From the NCBI GenBank assembly GCA_050485385.1, contig JBJHBG010000073.1:1-25786 (forward strand): DNA of 25,786 nt. Direction: 5' to 3'. This stretch comes from RECO01 sp050485385. Lineage in GTDB: Bacteria > Pseudomonadota > Alphaproteobacteria > Geminicoccales > Geminicoccaceae. Below, one piece after another: positions 16,503-24,325 of this stretch. Both the position numbers and the translations under genes were made by a program. Each line of letters opens with the position of its first letter. The stretch's first letter is position 1. The notes under the pieces are model-generated. The model was not told the origin of the DNA, made no database searches, and worked only from the letters and a program-made list of their open reading frames with translations.

Positions 16503-17906
16503 TCAGACCGGCAGCCGCACGTCCACCAGGAGACCGCCGGTGGGCGCATTCGAGAGGCGGATGGTGCCGCCGTGGGCGTGGGCGATGTCGCGGGCAATGG
16601 TGAGGCCCATGCCGATGCCGCCGCCGGTGACGCCACGCGTGCTGCCGAGCCGCACGAACGGTTCGAAGACCCGCTCCCGCTCGGCCGACGGGATGCCCGG
16701 CCCATCGTCCTCGACCTGGAAGGCGACCCAATCGCGCTCCAGCCACGCGGCGACGCGCACCGCGCCGGCGGCGTGCTTGACGGCATTGTCGATCAGGTTG
16801 CCGAGCATCCGCTCGACCGCCACCGGTCGCACCGTCACCGGACCGTCGGCCGCGACCTCGAAGGTCGCCGGCTGGCGATTGCGCGCCGCCCGCGCCTCCA
16901 GCCGCGCCATCAGCTTCGCGAGCCGCACGGTCTGCATCTTCTCCTGCGCCTCGGCGCGGACGAACTCGAGATAGGCGTCCACCAGTCGGCGCATCTCCTC
17001 GACGTCGGCGTGGAGACCCTCCAGGTCCTCGGGGCGGACCGGCCCGCCGCGCATGAGTTCCAACTCGAGGTTCATCCGAGTGAGCGGCGTGGAGAGGTCG
17101 TGGCTGACCGCCGCCAGCATCTCCGTCCGCTGCCCGAGGTGGCGAACGATCCGCTGCCGCATCCGGTTGTAGGCCAACGCCGCCCGGCGGATCTCGATCG
17201 CCCCCTCCAGCTTCACGTCGCCCACGTCGCGACCCTTGCCGAAGCTGTCGGCGGCGTCCGCAAGGCGGCGGATCGGCCGCACCTGCCGGCTGAGGAAGTA
17301 GATGGCGATGACGATCAGCAGCAGCGACGCGCTGACCATCCAGGCCATGAACAGGGTGGTCGTCGAGCTGTCGACCCGCTTGCGCGGCGCCAGCACGCGC
17401 AGGAGCGCGTCGTCGAGCTGAACGTAGACCGCAACGCGGCGGAGCTGGTCGGCCGGCCGGGTGTCGACGCGGAACGGCCGATCCAGCCGCGAGGCGAAGC
17501 TCGCCCTCAGCAGCCCGTCGATCTGCTCCGGCGGCAGGAAGCCGCTGGTGGCGGTGGCCGGCTCGAGCTGCCCCCCCGGCTCCAGCGACAACGCGAAGTC
17601 GAGATGCCGCCGGGCGCCGTCCAGCACCGCGGCTCGCGCCGCCGCATCGGGCGCCGCCTCCAGTTGCTGGACCACCCAGGCCACCTCGCCGGCGACGCCG
17701 TTGGAAAGCCAGCGGCTGACGCTGTCCCAGTGCCGGTTGTAGAAGATGTTGGTCAGGATGATCTGCAGGATCAGGACCGGCAGGACCACGATCAGCAACG
17801 AGCGGCCGAACAGCGAGCGCGGCAGGATGGCCGCCCGCTGCCACTGTCTGAGCCGCCGGCGCAGCACCGGCCAACGACGTTCAACGGAGCCGACGGCGAT
17901 CGCCAT
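16503..17906 (-). CDS. EnvZ-like sensor histidine kinase
   Basis: A 467-residue inner-membrane kinase. Transmembrane helices at about 32-56 and 184-206 flank a periplasmic domain. A HAMP linker follows (RQVRPIRRLADAADSFGKG), then the dimerisation/phosphoacceptor helix with His269 in AAVSHDLSTPLTRM, N-box NLIDNAVKHA (370-379), G1 VEDDGPGIP, F-box FEPF and G2 GGGIGMGLTIA. The residue after SHDL is Ser, where EnvZ-type kinases nearly always have Arg (SHDLRTPL); activity is still expected, since His, Asp and Pro are kept. The start lies one base after the regulator stop, so the genes are translationally coupled. The stimulus is unknown; EnvZ homologues sense osmotic or acid stress. Confidence 0.94.
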   Translation of the reverse strand: MAIAVGSVERRWPVLRRRLRQWQRAAILPRSLFGRSLLIVVLPVLILQIILTNIFYNRHWDSVSRWLSNGVAGEVAWVVQQLEAAPDAAARAAVLDGARRHLDFALSLEPGGQLEPATATSGFLPPEQIDGLLRASFASRLDRPFRVDTRPADQLRRVAVYVQLDDALLRVLAPRKRVDSSTTTLFMAWMVSASLLLIVIAIYFLSRQVRPIRRLADAADSFGKGRDVGDVKLEGAIEIRRAALAYNRMRQRIVRHLGQRTEMLAAVSHDLSTPLTRMNLELELMRGGPVRPEDLEGLHADVEEMRRLVDAYLEFVRAEAQEKMQTVRLAKLMARLEARAARNRQPATFEVAADGPVTVRPVAVERMLGNLIDNAVKHAAGAVRVAAWLERDWVAFQVEDDGPGIPSAERERVFEPFVRLGSTRGVTGGGIGMGLTIARDIAHAHGGTIRLSNAPTGGLLVDVRLPV

Positions 17907-17907
17907 G

Positions 17908-18630
17908 TCAGCCTCCTTCGATCAGGGCATAGCCGCGGCCGCGCACGGTCACGAGGTAGCGCGGCTGCTTCGGGTCGTCCTCGATCTTGCGCCGAAGTCG
18001 TGCCACCTGGGCATCGACGGCACGGTCGGCGCCGTTGATGTCGGCAAGGTCCGTCAGCTCGAAGCGCTCGTAGGCGATGCCGGGCGTGCGGGCGAGGATC
18101 GCGAGGAGTTGCCGCTCGCCGGTGGTGAGGTGCACGGCGACGCCCCGCGTGGTCAGGGATTGCCGCTTGCGGTCGAAGACGAACGGGCCGAAGCGGACGA
18201 GGTCGGCCTCGTCGTCGGCGCCGGGCGGGCGGGCGCGGTCGAGGATGCGCTGCACCCGAAGCACCAGCTCGCGCGGCTCGAACGGCTTGCCCAGGTAGTC
18301 GTCGGCGCCGACCTCGAGGCCGCGGATCCGGTCGTCCACCTCCTTGCGTGCGGTCAGCAGCAGGATGGGCACCTTGTCGTTTGCACGCAGCTTCGCCGTC
18401 AAGTCGAAGCCGGTCGTGTCGGGCAGCATCACGTCGAGCACCAGGAGATCGAAGGTGAACCGCTCGATCGCCGCCAACGCCTCCACGCCCGTCCCGGCCG
18501 TCGTCACATGGTAGCCCTGCGCCACCAAAAAGCGCTGCAAGAGGCTGCGCAGCCGGTCGTCGTCGTCGACCACCAACAGATGGTGGCCCGGCGGCGCTAA
18601 GGCCTCGGCGGCGGCAGTCGCCTCGCTCAT
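17908..18630 (-). CDS. OmpR-family response regulator
   Basis: A 240-residue two-component transcription factor. The receiver domain has the acidic pocket VDDDD (21-25), phosphoacceptor Asp66 in LLVLDVMLP, Thr93 in LLLTAR and Lys115 in YLGKPF. The C-terminal winged helix (about 140-238) contains LTTGERQLLAIL, ADRAVDAQVARLRRKIEDDP and the terminal VRGRGYALI. It lies between the MarR gene (4-bp ATGA overlap at 18627-18630) and the kinase gene (one base apart), so the three are made together and the adjacent kinase is its evident partner. Targets cannot be read from the sequence. Confidence 0.95.
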   Translation of the reverse strand: MSEATAAAEALAPPGHHLLVVDDDDRLRSLLQRFLVAQGYHVTTAGTGVEALAAIERFTFDLLVLDVMLPDTTGFDLTAKLRANDKVPILLLTARKEVDDRIRGLEVGADDYLGKPFEPRELVLRVQRILDRARPPGADDEADLVRFGPFVFDRKRQSLTTRGVAVHLTTGERQLLAILARTPGIAYERFELTDLADINGADRAVDAQVARLRRKIEDDPKQPRYLVTVRGRGYALIEGG

Positions 18631-19103
18631 GCCGGAGCCAAGTCGTCGAAGAACGGCCGCGCTGCGGGCTCGACCAGATCGAGCAGCACCGCCTCGAAGT
18701 CGGCCACCCCCTGGGGGCCGTGCGCCTTGAACACCGCCGCGAGGCGGCGGCGCTGACTGCGGTCGAGGCGTTCGGCCAGCTCCAGACCCCGCTCGCTCAG
18801 CCGCAGCACCATACGGCGCCGGTCGTCGGCCGAGCGCTCGCGCCGGAGCAGTCCGCCGTCGAGCAACTGATGGACGTGACGCGAGACGGTCTGCTTGGGC
18901 AGACCGAGCACGGCCCCCAGATCGGCGGCGCTGCCGGCGGAACTGCCCTTCAAGAGCAAGAGAATCATGCGGTGCGTCGGCGCCAGGCCGTCGGGCAGGG
19001 CCGCCAGCGCCGTCGCCTCGAAGGCGCGGGCCGCGAGCAGAACCAGCGCCACCGACCGGTCCAGTTCGTCCGGGCGAAGGAAGAGCGCTTTACTTTTGGG
19101 CAT
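18627..19103 (-). CDS. MarR-family transcriptional regulator
   Basis: A winged-helix repressor-type protein of about 158 residues. GLAPTHRMILLLLKGSSAGSA, ADLGAVLGLPKQTVSRHVHQLLDGGLLRRE and the wing SADDRRRMVLRLSERGLELAE are typical of MarR, followed by a dimerisation helix. It heads an operon with the two-component pair, with a 4-bp overlap. I chose ATG 19103 (MPKSKALFLRPDEL); a GTG at 19142 in frame is possible but would place the candidate -10 element close to the start. A MarR gene leading an OmpR/EnvZ pair next to ilvE is an arrangement I know from Rhodospirillales. Ligand unknown. Confidence 0.9.
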   Translation of the reverse strand: MPKSKALFLRPDELDRSVALVLLAARAFEATALAALPDGLAPTHRMILLLLKGSSAGSAADLGAVLGLPKQTVSRHVHQLLDGGLLRRERSADDRRRMVLRLSERGLELAERLDRSQRRRLAAVFKAHGPQGVADFEAVLLDLVEPAARPFFDDLAPA

Positions 19104-19212
19104 CGATCCGACGGGTCTGCATGGGGGTCCCCTCGTTGACACATATTGACCCGAGTGATAGCCGACGCAATCCTCGATATTTCCACGACAAGCCCGCCAA
19201 GGGGGCGCCCGG
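19104..19212. promoter_or_regulatory. Divergent MarR/ilvE control region
   Basis: Toward MarR (minus) TTGCGT, 16 bases and CAATAT give a fair promoter just before the gene. The same spot carries TTGAC twice, ten bases apart (19136-19150, TTGACACATATTGAC), a possible operator one helical turn long. On the plus strand TTGACA (19136-19141) could serve as a -35 for ilvE, but its -10 is poor. The MarR protein may control both directions; inference. Confidence 0.4.
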
Positions 19213-20088
19213 ATGGCACTCGTTCCTTACGACGATCGCGATGGTTTCATTTGGTACGATGGCGAATTCGTGCCTTGGCGCGAGGCCAAGCTGCACGTCC
19301 TGAGCCACGCGCTGCACTACGCCAGCGCCGTATTCGAGGGCGAACGCGCCTATGGAGGCACGGTCTTCAAGCTGACCGAGCACTCGCAGCGGCTGATCGA
19401 CAGCGCCCGGATGATGGGCTTCGAGTTGCCCTACGACGCGGCGGAGATCGACGCCGCGACCAAGGCGACCATCGCCAAGGCCGGACTGGGCGACTGCTAT
19501 GTCCGCCCGGTGGCGTGGCGCGGCTCGGAGATGATGGGCGTGTCGGCGCAGCAGTCGCGCATCCACGTCGCCATCGCCGTTTGGGAGTGGGGTGCCTACT
19601 ACAGCGACCTCAAGCTCACCCGCGCGCTGTATCACCGCCCGGCCCCCAGTGCCGCCCCGGTGCACAGCAAGGCCGCCGGCCTCTACATGATCTGCACCCT
19701 CTCGAAGCACGCGGCGGAGGCCAAGGGCTTCGGCGACGCGTTGATGCTCGACCACGAGGGCTACGTCGCCGAAACCACCGGCGCCAACGTGTTCTTGGTG
19801 ATGGGCGACACGCTGCACACGCCGACGCCCGACCGCTTCCTCGACGGGATCACCCGCCGCACGGCCATAGCGCTCGCCAAGGCGCGCGGCTTCGAGGTCG
19901 TCGAGCGGCGCATCCGCCCGGAAGAGATCGCCAGTGCCGACGAGATGTTCGTGACCGGTACCGCCGCCGAGATCACCCCGGTGCGGGCACTGGACGACCT
20001 CGCCTTCCCGGTCGGCCGGGTGACGAGCCAACTGATGGACGACTTCCGCAACCTGACCCGCGGCCTGCCGGCGGTGGTCGCCGCCTGA
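19213..20088 (+). CDS. ilvE: Branched-chain amino acid aminotransferase (class IV PLP enzyme)
   Basis: A 291-residue cytosolic fold-type IV aminotransferase that interconverts leucine, isoleucine and valine with their 2-oxo acids. DGFIWYDGEFVPWREAKLHVL and HYASAVFEGERAYGG open the protein. The PLP lysine is Lys153 in HSKAAGLYMICTLSKHAAEA. EGYVAETTGANVFLV, LDGITRRTAIALAK and MFVTGTAAEITPV bind the cofactor phosphate and complete the fold. The stretch before the lysine (AYYSDLKLTRALYHRP) seems a few residues shorter than in relatives I recall, which usually read ...KGIRLT. ATG 19213 has AAGGGGG seven bases upstream. The LOG-family gene follows after 31 bases. Confidence 0.94.
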   Translation: MALVPYDDRDGFIWYDGEFVPWREAKLHVLSHALHYASAVFEGERAYGGTVFKLTEHSQRLIDSARMMGFELPYDAAEIDAATKATIAKAGLGDCYVRPVAWRGSEMMGVSAQQSRIHVAIAVWEWGAYYSDLKLTRALYHRPAPSAAPVHSKAAGLYMICTLSKHAAEAKGFGDALMLDHEGYVAETTGANVFLVMGDTLHTPTPDRFLDGITRRTAIALAKARGFEVVERRIRPEEIASADEMFVTGTAAEITPVRALDDLAFPVGRVTSQLMDDFRNLTRGLPAVVAA

Positions 20089-20119
20089 GCCTGCGCTCGG
20101 GAAGGCGAAGGAGACCAGG

Positions 20120-20662
20120 TTGGCCAAGGCGGTGTCGGTCTTTTGCGGCTCCCGTATCGGTGCGCCGATCGACTACCGCGGCCTCGCGGCGGACGCTGGC
20201 GATCGCCTCGCTCGCTCCGGCTGGCGCATCGTCTACGGCGGCGGCGACATCGGACTGATGGGCGCCGTCGCCGATGCCGCCATCGCCGCCGGGGGCGAGG
20301 TTCTGGGCTTCATTCCCGAACGGCTCCTCGGCCGCGAGGTTGGCCATCGCGGCATCACCGACCTGACGGTCACGCCCGACATGTTCGAGCGCAAGCGGCT
20401 GATGATCGCCGGCTCCGACGCTTTCCTGGCCTTGCCCGGCGGGCTGGGCACGATCGACGAGATCCTCGACGTCGTGACCCTCAAGCAGCTCGGCTACCAC
20501 GACCGGCCGATCGTGCTGCTCGACGTCGATGGCTTCTGGCAGCCGTTCCGGGCCATGGTCGAGCACGTGACCGTCACCGGCTTCGCCGGCGAGGAGGTCT
20601 TGGGCCTCTACCGGCTGGTGCCCGACCTCGAGACGGCGCTCGGGGCGCTGCAGCGCCCCTGA
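20120..20662 (+). CDS. LOG family protein (cytokinin riboside 5'-monophosphate phosphoribohydrolase-like)
   Basis: A 180-residue Rossmann-fold protein of the LOG/TIGR00730 family, whose characterised members release the base from nucleoside 5'-monophosphates. VSVFCGSRIG near the start, WRIVYGGGDIGLMGAVADAA, the MFERKRLMI segment (Arg91, Lys92) and PGGLGTIDEI (106-115, with Glu114) form the active-site motifs. In bacteria unrelated to plants the physiological substrate is usually unknown. The start is TTG at 20120 with AAGGAG seven bases upstream. Closely follows ilvE, so probably co-transcribed. Convergent with secB, 10 bases apart. Confidence 0.92.
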   Translation: MAKAVSVFCGSRIGAPIDYRGLAADAGDRLARSGWRIVYGGGDIGLMGAVADAAIAAGGEVLGFIPERLLGREVGHRGITDLTVTPDMFERKRLMIAGSDAFLALPGGLGTIDEILDVVTLKQLGYHDRPIVLLDVDGFWQPFRAMVEHVTVTGFAGEEVLGLYRLVPDLETALGALQRP

Positions 20663-20672
20663 CGTCGCCGCG

Positions 20673-21209
20673 TCAGGCGGTGCCCGACGGCGGGTCGCCG
20701 GCCGCCGCGGCCCCACCCGCCTGCGCCGCCTGGGCCTCGGCAACCCGCCGACGATAGAGGGCGACGAAGTCGATCGGGTCGATCATCAGCGGCGGGAAGC
20801 CGCCGTCGCGGGTGGCATCGGCGATCACCCGCCGCGCGACCGGGAACAACAGGCGGGGGCATTCGATCATCAGCACCGGCTGGACCGCATCCTGCGGCAC
20901 GTTGGCGATGAGGAAGAGGCCACCATAGGTCAGCTCGCAGACGAACAGGGCCTCGCCGCCGATCTTCGCCTCGACGTTGATCACCAGTTCGACCTCGTAG
21001 CGATCCGCCTCCATCTGCCGGCCACGGCTGTCGACCTTGATCTGGATTTCCGGGCGCTCGTTGGCCTGCATGCCGGCGGGTGCGCGCGGGTTCTCGAAGG
21101 ACAGGTCCTTCACGTACTGGGCGACGATCGACAGGCGCGGCGCCGGGGCCTGCTGGTCGGCACCGTCCGGCCGCGGGGCGCCCGCCGGGGGAAGGTCGTT
21201 CTCGGCCAT
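20673..21209 (-). CDS. secB: Protein-export chaperone SecB
   Basis: A 178-residue cytosolic chaperone that keeps precursor proteins unfolded and delivers them to SecA. RLSIVAQYVKDLSFENPRAP, YEVELVINVEAKIGGEALFVCELTYGGLF, MIECPRLLFPVARRVIADATRDGGFPPLMIDPIDFVALY are the family's core. N- and C-terminal tails (about 25 and 25 residues) are Ala/Pro/Gly-rich. ATG 21209 has GGAG six bases upstream; an in-frame extension to 21563 has no protein character. Upstream on the same strand is fxsA, 130 bases away. Confidence 0.97.
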   Translation of the reverse strand: MAENDLPPAGAPRPDGADQQAPAPRLSIVAQYVKDLSFENPRAPAGMQANERPEIQIKVDSRGRQMEADRYEVELVINVEAKIGGEALFVCELTYGGLFLIANVPQDAVQPVLMIECPRLLFPVARRVIADATRDGGFPPLMIDPIDFVALYRRRVAEAQAAQAGGAAAAGDPPSGTA

Positions 21210-21339
21210 GAATGTCTCCGCATCGGCCTCCGACGGTCGGGAGGCGGGGTTGCAAACGGTCGGCTGCACGCTCGGGCGCAGGCGGTGGCGCGGGTTTAAG
21301 CCGGGTTCCGCCCAAAGAGCAACGGCATCGCCATCGCCG

Positions 21340-21846
21340 TCACGATCGATCGGGCCGATCCCAGCCCCCTTTCGGCGGCGGCATCGGCCGCGGCTCGCTG
21401 TCGTCGACGACCTCGTAGTCCGCATCGATGACGTCGGGCGGACGCCGCGGGCCGCCGTCCGGCGGGCGGGACGTCCCTGCCTCCACCGTGCGCACGTGCC
21501 GCGCCAGGCGCCGATAGAGCAGGGTCCGTACCGGCGGCAGCAGCAGCAGGGCGCCGAGCGCATCGGTGAAGAAACCGGGCGTGATCATCAGCAGGCCGGC
21601 GACGACGAGGCAGAGCCCGCTGAACCCCTCCTCCAACGGCATGGCCCCCTGGTCGAGGCGGGCGCGCGCTCTGGTCGCCACCTCGACACCCTGCCGGCGG
21701 ATCACGAGACTGCCGGCGAGTGCCGTGGCAACGATCGCCAAGAGCGTCGGCCACATGCCGATCCAGCCGCCGATCTGGACGAACAGGGCCACCTCGACCA
21801 ACGGCACGGCGAGAAAGGCGACGAAAAGGATCGGTGCGATGCGCAT
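21340..21846 (-). CDS. fxsA: FxsA family membrane protein
   Basis: A 168-residue inner-membrane protein. ILFVAFLAVPLVEVALFVQIGGWIGMWPTLLAIVATALAGSLVIRRQG is the FxsA signature with the first helices; GLCLVVAGLLMITPGFFTDALGALLLLPPVR gives the last helices. The C-terminal 55 residues are soluble, Pro/Arg/Asp-rich. FxsA was named for suppressing F-exclusion of phage T7 in E. coli; its normal role is unknown. ATG 21846 agrees with family starts, though no clear ribosome binding site precedes it; upstream codons to 21954 look noncoding. Divergent from the Tim44-domain gene, as commonly seen in alphaproteobacteria. Confidence 0.92.
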   Translation of the reverse strand: MRIAPILFVAFLAVPLVEVALFVQIGGWIGMWPTLLAIVATALAGSLVIRRQGVEVATRARARLDQGAMPLEEGFSGLCLVVAGLLMITPGFFTDALGALLLLPPVRTLLYRRLARHVRTVEAGTSRPPDGGPRRPPDVIDADYEVVDDSEPRPMPPPKGGWDRPDRS

Positions 21847-21947
21847 CGGCGGTCGGTTTAACTTTCGGCGTTCGAGGTTATATGTAGCCCAGCGCCACCC
21901 CGGTCGGCAGGGCCGGGCCCACCCACGCATCCGAATTGCGTCAGCAC

Positions 21948-22610
21948 ATGTCAAACGGTTTCCCCCTGATCGACATCATCTTCTTCGCCGCGGTGGCGCT
22001 TTTCATCGCGGTCCGGCTGCGCAACGTGCTGGGTCGGCGCACGGGTCACGAGCGGCGTCCGGAGCCGCCGATAACGCCGACCACGCCCGACAACGTGGTC
22101 AAGCTCCCCGGCCGCGACGAGGGCACCGACGGCCCCTTTGGCCACGTCGAGGACCCGGAACTGCGGGCCGGCCTCAACGCCGTCCGCCGCCACGACCCCG
22201 AATTCGACCTGGAGCACTTTCTGGGCGGCGCCCGCGGCGCCTTCGAGATGATCGTCGCCGCCTTCGCCCGCGGCGACACCGAGATGCTGCGCCCGCTCCT
22301 CGCCGACGAGGTCTATGCCGGCTTCGCCGACGCCATCGAGCAGCGCGAGGCGGCGGGCGAACGGTTGGAGACCGAGATCGTCGGCATCAAGGCCGTCGAG
22401 GTGGTCGAGGCACGCATGGAAGGCACCCGCGCCCTGCTCTCGGTGCGCTTCGTCAGCGACCAGATCAACGTCACCCGCGATGCAGGCGGGGCGGTAATCG
22501 ACGGCGATGCGGACCACCTTGCCGAACTGGTCGACGTCTGGACCTTCGCTCGCGACACGGCCAACCGCGACCCGAACTGGTTCCTCGTCGCGACCAGCGC
22601 CGAAGGCTGA
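21948..22610 (+). CDS. Tim44 domain-containing protein (TimA-like)
   Basis: A 220-residue protein with an N-terminal membrane anchor (PLIDIIFFAAVALFIAVRLRNVLG, 6-27 region) followed by a polar linker (RRTGHERRPEPPITPTTPDN). The C-terminal Tim44 domain contains FDLEHFLGGARGAFEMIVAAFARGD, LRPLLADEVYAGFADAI, and the end VDVWTFARDTANRDPNWFLVATSAEG. Bacterial relatives are thought to be inner-membrane precursors of the mitochondrial import protein Tim44; the bacterial role is poorly known. ATG 21948 is used; no good ribosome binding site is seen. It precedes mltA by less than 20 bases, forming the usual timA-mltA pair. Confidence 0.93.
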   Translation: MSNGFPLIDIIFFAAVALFIAVRLRNVLGRRTGHERRPEPPITPTTPDNVVKLPGRDEGTDGPFGHVEDPELRAGLNAVRRHDPEFDLEHFLGGARGAFEMIVAAFARGDTEMLRPLLADEVYAGFADAIEQREAAGERLETEIVGIKAVEVVEARMEGTRALLSVRFVSDQINVTRDAGGAVIDGDADHLAELVDVWTFARDTANRDPNWFLVATSAEG

Positions 22611-22618
22611 CGCCGACC

Positions 22619-23713
22619 GTGCCGATGGGGCGGGGCCTTTCCCTCCTCGGCGCCCTGCTCCTGCTGGCGCTCGCCGGTTGCAGCACGCGCGAGCCGCCCC
22701 CGGTCGCGGGCTCGCCGGCACTGCTCGCCGCCTGGGCCGACGACGACCATGCGGCGGCGCTGGAAGCCTTCCTCGTGTCCTGCCCCGCCATTCTGCGGCG
22801 CGAGCCGACGGGTCCGCTCGGCGGCGTCGCCGGGGCCGGCGACGTCGAGGACTGGCAGCGCGTCTGCCGCATGGCGCAGGTGACCGCGCCGCCGGCCGCC
22901 CGCGCCTTCTTCGAGCGCAACTTCGTCGCCCGCCCGCAAGCCGTCGCCGCCGGCCACTACGACGGGCTCTTCACGGGCTACTACGAGCCGCTCTTGAGCG
23001 GCTCGCGCTGGCCGACCGCCCGGCACGTCTATCCGCTGCACCGGCCACCCCAGGACCTGCAGCGCCGCCGTGGCCAGCCGCTGCTCGCGCGCGCTTCGAT
23101 CGACCGCGGCGCCCTCGCCCGCGAGGCCCTGGAGCTGGTCTGGGTCGACGACCCGGTCGGTAAGTTCTTCCTCCAGATCCAGGGCTCCGGCCAGGTCGAA
23201 CTGCCCGACGGCGAGCGCATCCGGGTCGGCTATGCCGGCCAGAACGGCCACGCCTACTACGCCATCGGCCGCTACCTGATCGACGCCGGCTACGTGCCGA
23301 TGGAACTCATGTCGATGCAGGCGATCGACCACTGGCTGCGCACCGCCCCACCCGATCAGGCTTGGGGCCTGATGCACCGCAACCCGTCCTACGTGTTCTT
23401 CCGCGAACTCGGCCCGGTCGCCGAGACGCCGGGCCCGCACGGGGCGATGGACCTGCCGGTCACGCCCGGCCGCTCGCTCGCCGTCGACCGCAGCTACACC
23501 CCGCTCGGCGCGCTGGTCTGGGTGGAGACGACCGAGCCGACGCCCGAGGGCGAGCGCCCGTTCCGCCGGCTGATGGTGGCCCAGGACGTCGGCGGCGCCA
23601 TCCGCGGCCCGGTGCGCGGCGACGTCTTCTGGGGCGCCGGCCGCCGCGCCGAATACGCCGCCGGCCACATGAAACAACCCGGCCGCCTCTGGCAACTCGT
23701 GCCGCGGCCGTGA
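22619..23713 (+). CDS. mltA: Membrane-bound lytic murein transglycosylase A
   Basis: A 364-residue lipoprotein that cleaves peptidoglycan glycan strands, forming 1,6-anhydro ends. A lipoprotein signal LSLLGALLLLALAGC ends in the lipobox LAGC. The MltA domain contains GLFTGYYEPLLSGSR, ARASIDRGALAREALELVWVDDPV, FFLQIQGSGQVELPDG and GYAGQNGHAYYAIGRYLIDAGY. The 3D domain at the end includes LAVDRSYTPLGALVWVE and AQDVGGAIRGPVRGDVFWG, carrying the catalytic Asp. GTG 22619 is used with AAGG 12 bases upstream; ATG 22625, two codons later, is equally possible. An smr-type gene, frequent after mltA in relatives, is absent. Confidence 0.95.
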   Translation: MPMGRGLSLLGALLLLALAGCSTREPPPVAGSPALLAAWADDDHAAALEAFLVSCPAILRREPTGPLGGVAGAGDVEDWQRVCRMAQVTAPPAARAFFERNFVARPQAVAAGHYDGLFTGYYEPLLSGSRWPTARHVYPLHRPPQDLQRRRGQPLLARASIDRGALAREALELVWVDDPVGKFFLQIQGSGQVELPDGERIRVGYAGQNGHAYYAIGRYLIDAGYVPMELMSMQAIDHWLRTAPPDQAWGLMHRNPSYVFFRELGPVAETPGPHGAMDLPVTPGRSLAVDRSYTPLGALVWVETTEPTPEGERPFRRLMVAQDVGGAIRGPVRGDVFWGAGRRAEYAAGHMKQPGRLWQLVPRP

Positions 23714-23930
23714 CCAGCACGGGGCGGCTCGTCGCGAGGCGCACGGCGCCAAGAACGCTCTTTGGGGACACTGCCAGCAGGTGTTTGCGCGCAGTCTCAT
23801 CGTCGACTCTGGATCGGCAGGACCAACGGAGGCCCTCGGTACGCCGCTCCACCTGTCGAAGAATGAGTCTGCGGGTCAGGGTGCTTGCCGTACCTCAGAC
23901 CAACGGCGTCCCCGTTTGGTCCACCGCCGA

Positions 23931-24194
23931 TCAAGCGCGTCGTCGGTGCTCTCCACTCGTCAACGCAACACGGATCGATGCGAGCTCGTCGCGGATGACG
24001 ACCAGCATCGCCAGTAGCCCACACAAGACTACCGCAATAGCGAAGCCCCCAATCACTCCGAAAATGAAGCCTAGGATTGGTTCGGCTCGCGCATCAACGG
24101 CACCGGCGACGCCCGCCGCTCCGCCCGCAAGAACGATGATAACGGCGACAAATGCGTTCAAGGCCGCAAGGGTCTTGGCCAGCATCCTGTTCAT
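23931..24194 (-). CDS. Small two-helix membrane protein, unknown
   Basis: An 87-residue protein with two hydrophobic segments (about 11-32, AFVAVIIVLAGGAAGVAGA; and 40-67, ILGFIFGVIGGFAIAVVL) and a charged C-terminus (RDELASIRVALTSGEHRRRA). I do not recognise a named family. ATG 24194 has GGAG eight bases upstream and the translation is clearly protein-like, so it is probably real. Codon use is less GC-rich than its neighbours. It lies alone after convergent mltA. An inverted repeat brackets its ribosome binding site. Confidence 0.72.
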   Translation of the reverse strand: MNRMLAKTLAALNAFVAVIIVLAGGAAGVAGAVDARAEPILGFIFGVIGGFAIAVVLCGLLAMLVVIRDELASIRVALTSGEHRRRA

Positions 24195-24226
24195 ACCGGT
24201 TACTCCGATGGTTTGGATGAACCGGT
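24195..24226 (-). repeat. Inverted repeat bracketing the ribosome binding site of the small membrane protein
   Basis: ACCGGTT (24195-24201) and AACCGGT (24220-24226) are perfect 7-base arms. On the minus strand the GGAG ribosome binding site lies in the 18-base loop, and one arm abuts the ATG. TATATG (24235-24230) just upstream may be a -10 element. It may be a repressor site or a leader hairpin. Confidence 0.45.
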
Positions 24227-24325
24227 CAACATATAGCCAACGCTAGTCCGGCCCACGAGTGTACGATGCCATCGTCGGCCGAGCACTGGTCAGGCTGGTG
24301 TATGCGTAACTCACCAAAGAGCGGC

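Noticed and set aside
23714..24017. Plus-strand frames after mltA that might be a degraded smr gene
   Set aside because: No Smr motif is visible, codon character is poor, and the downstream part is antisense to the small membrane protein.
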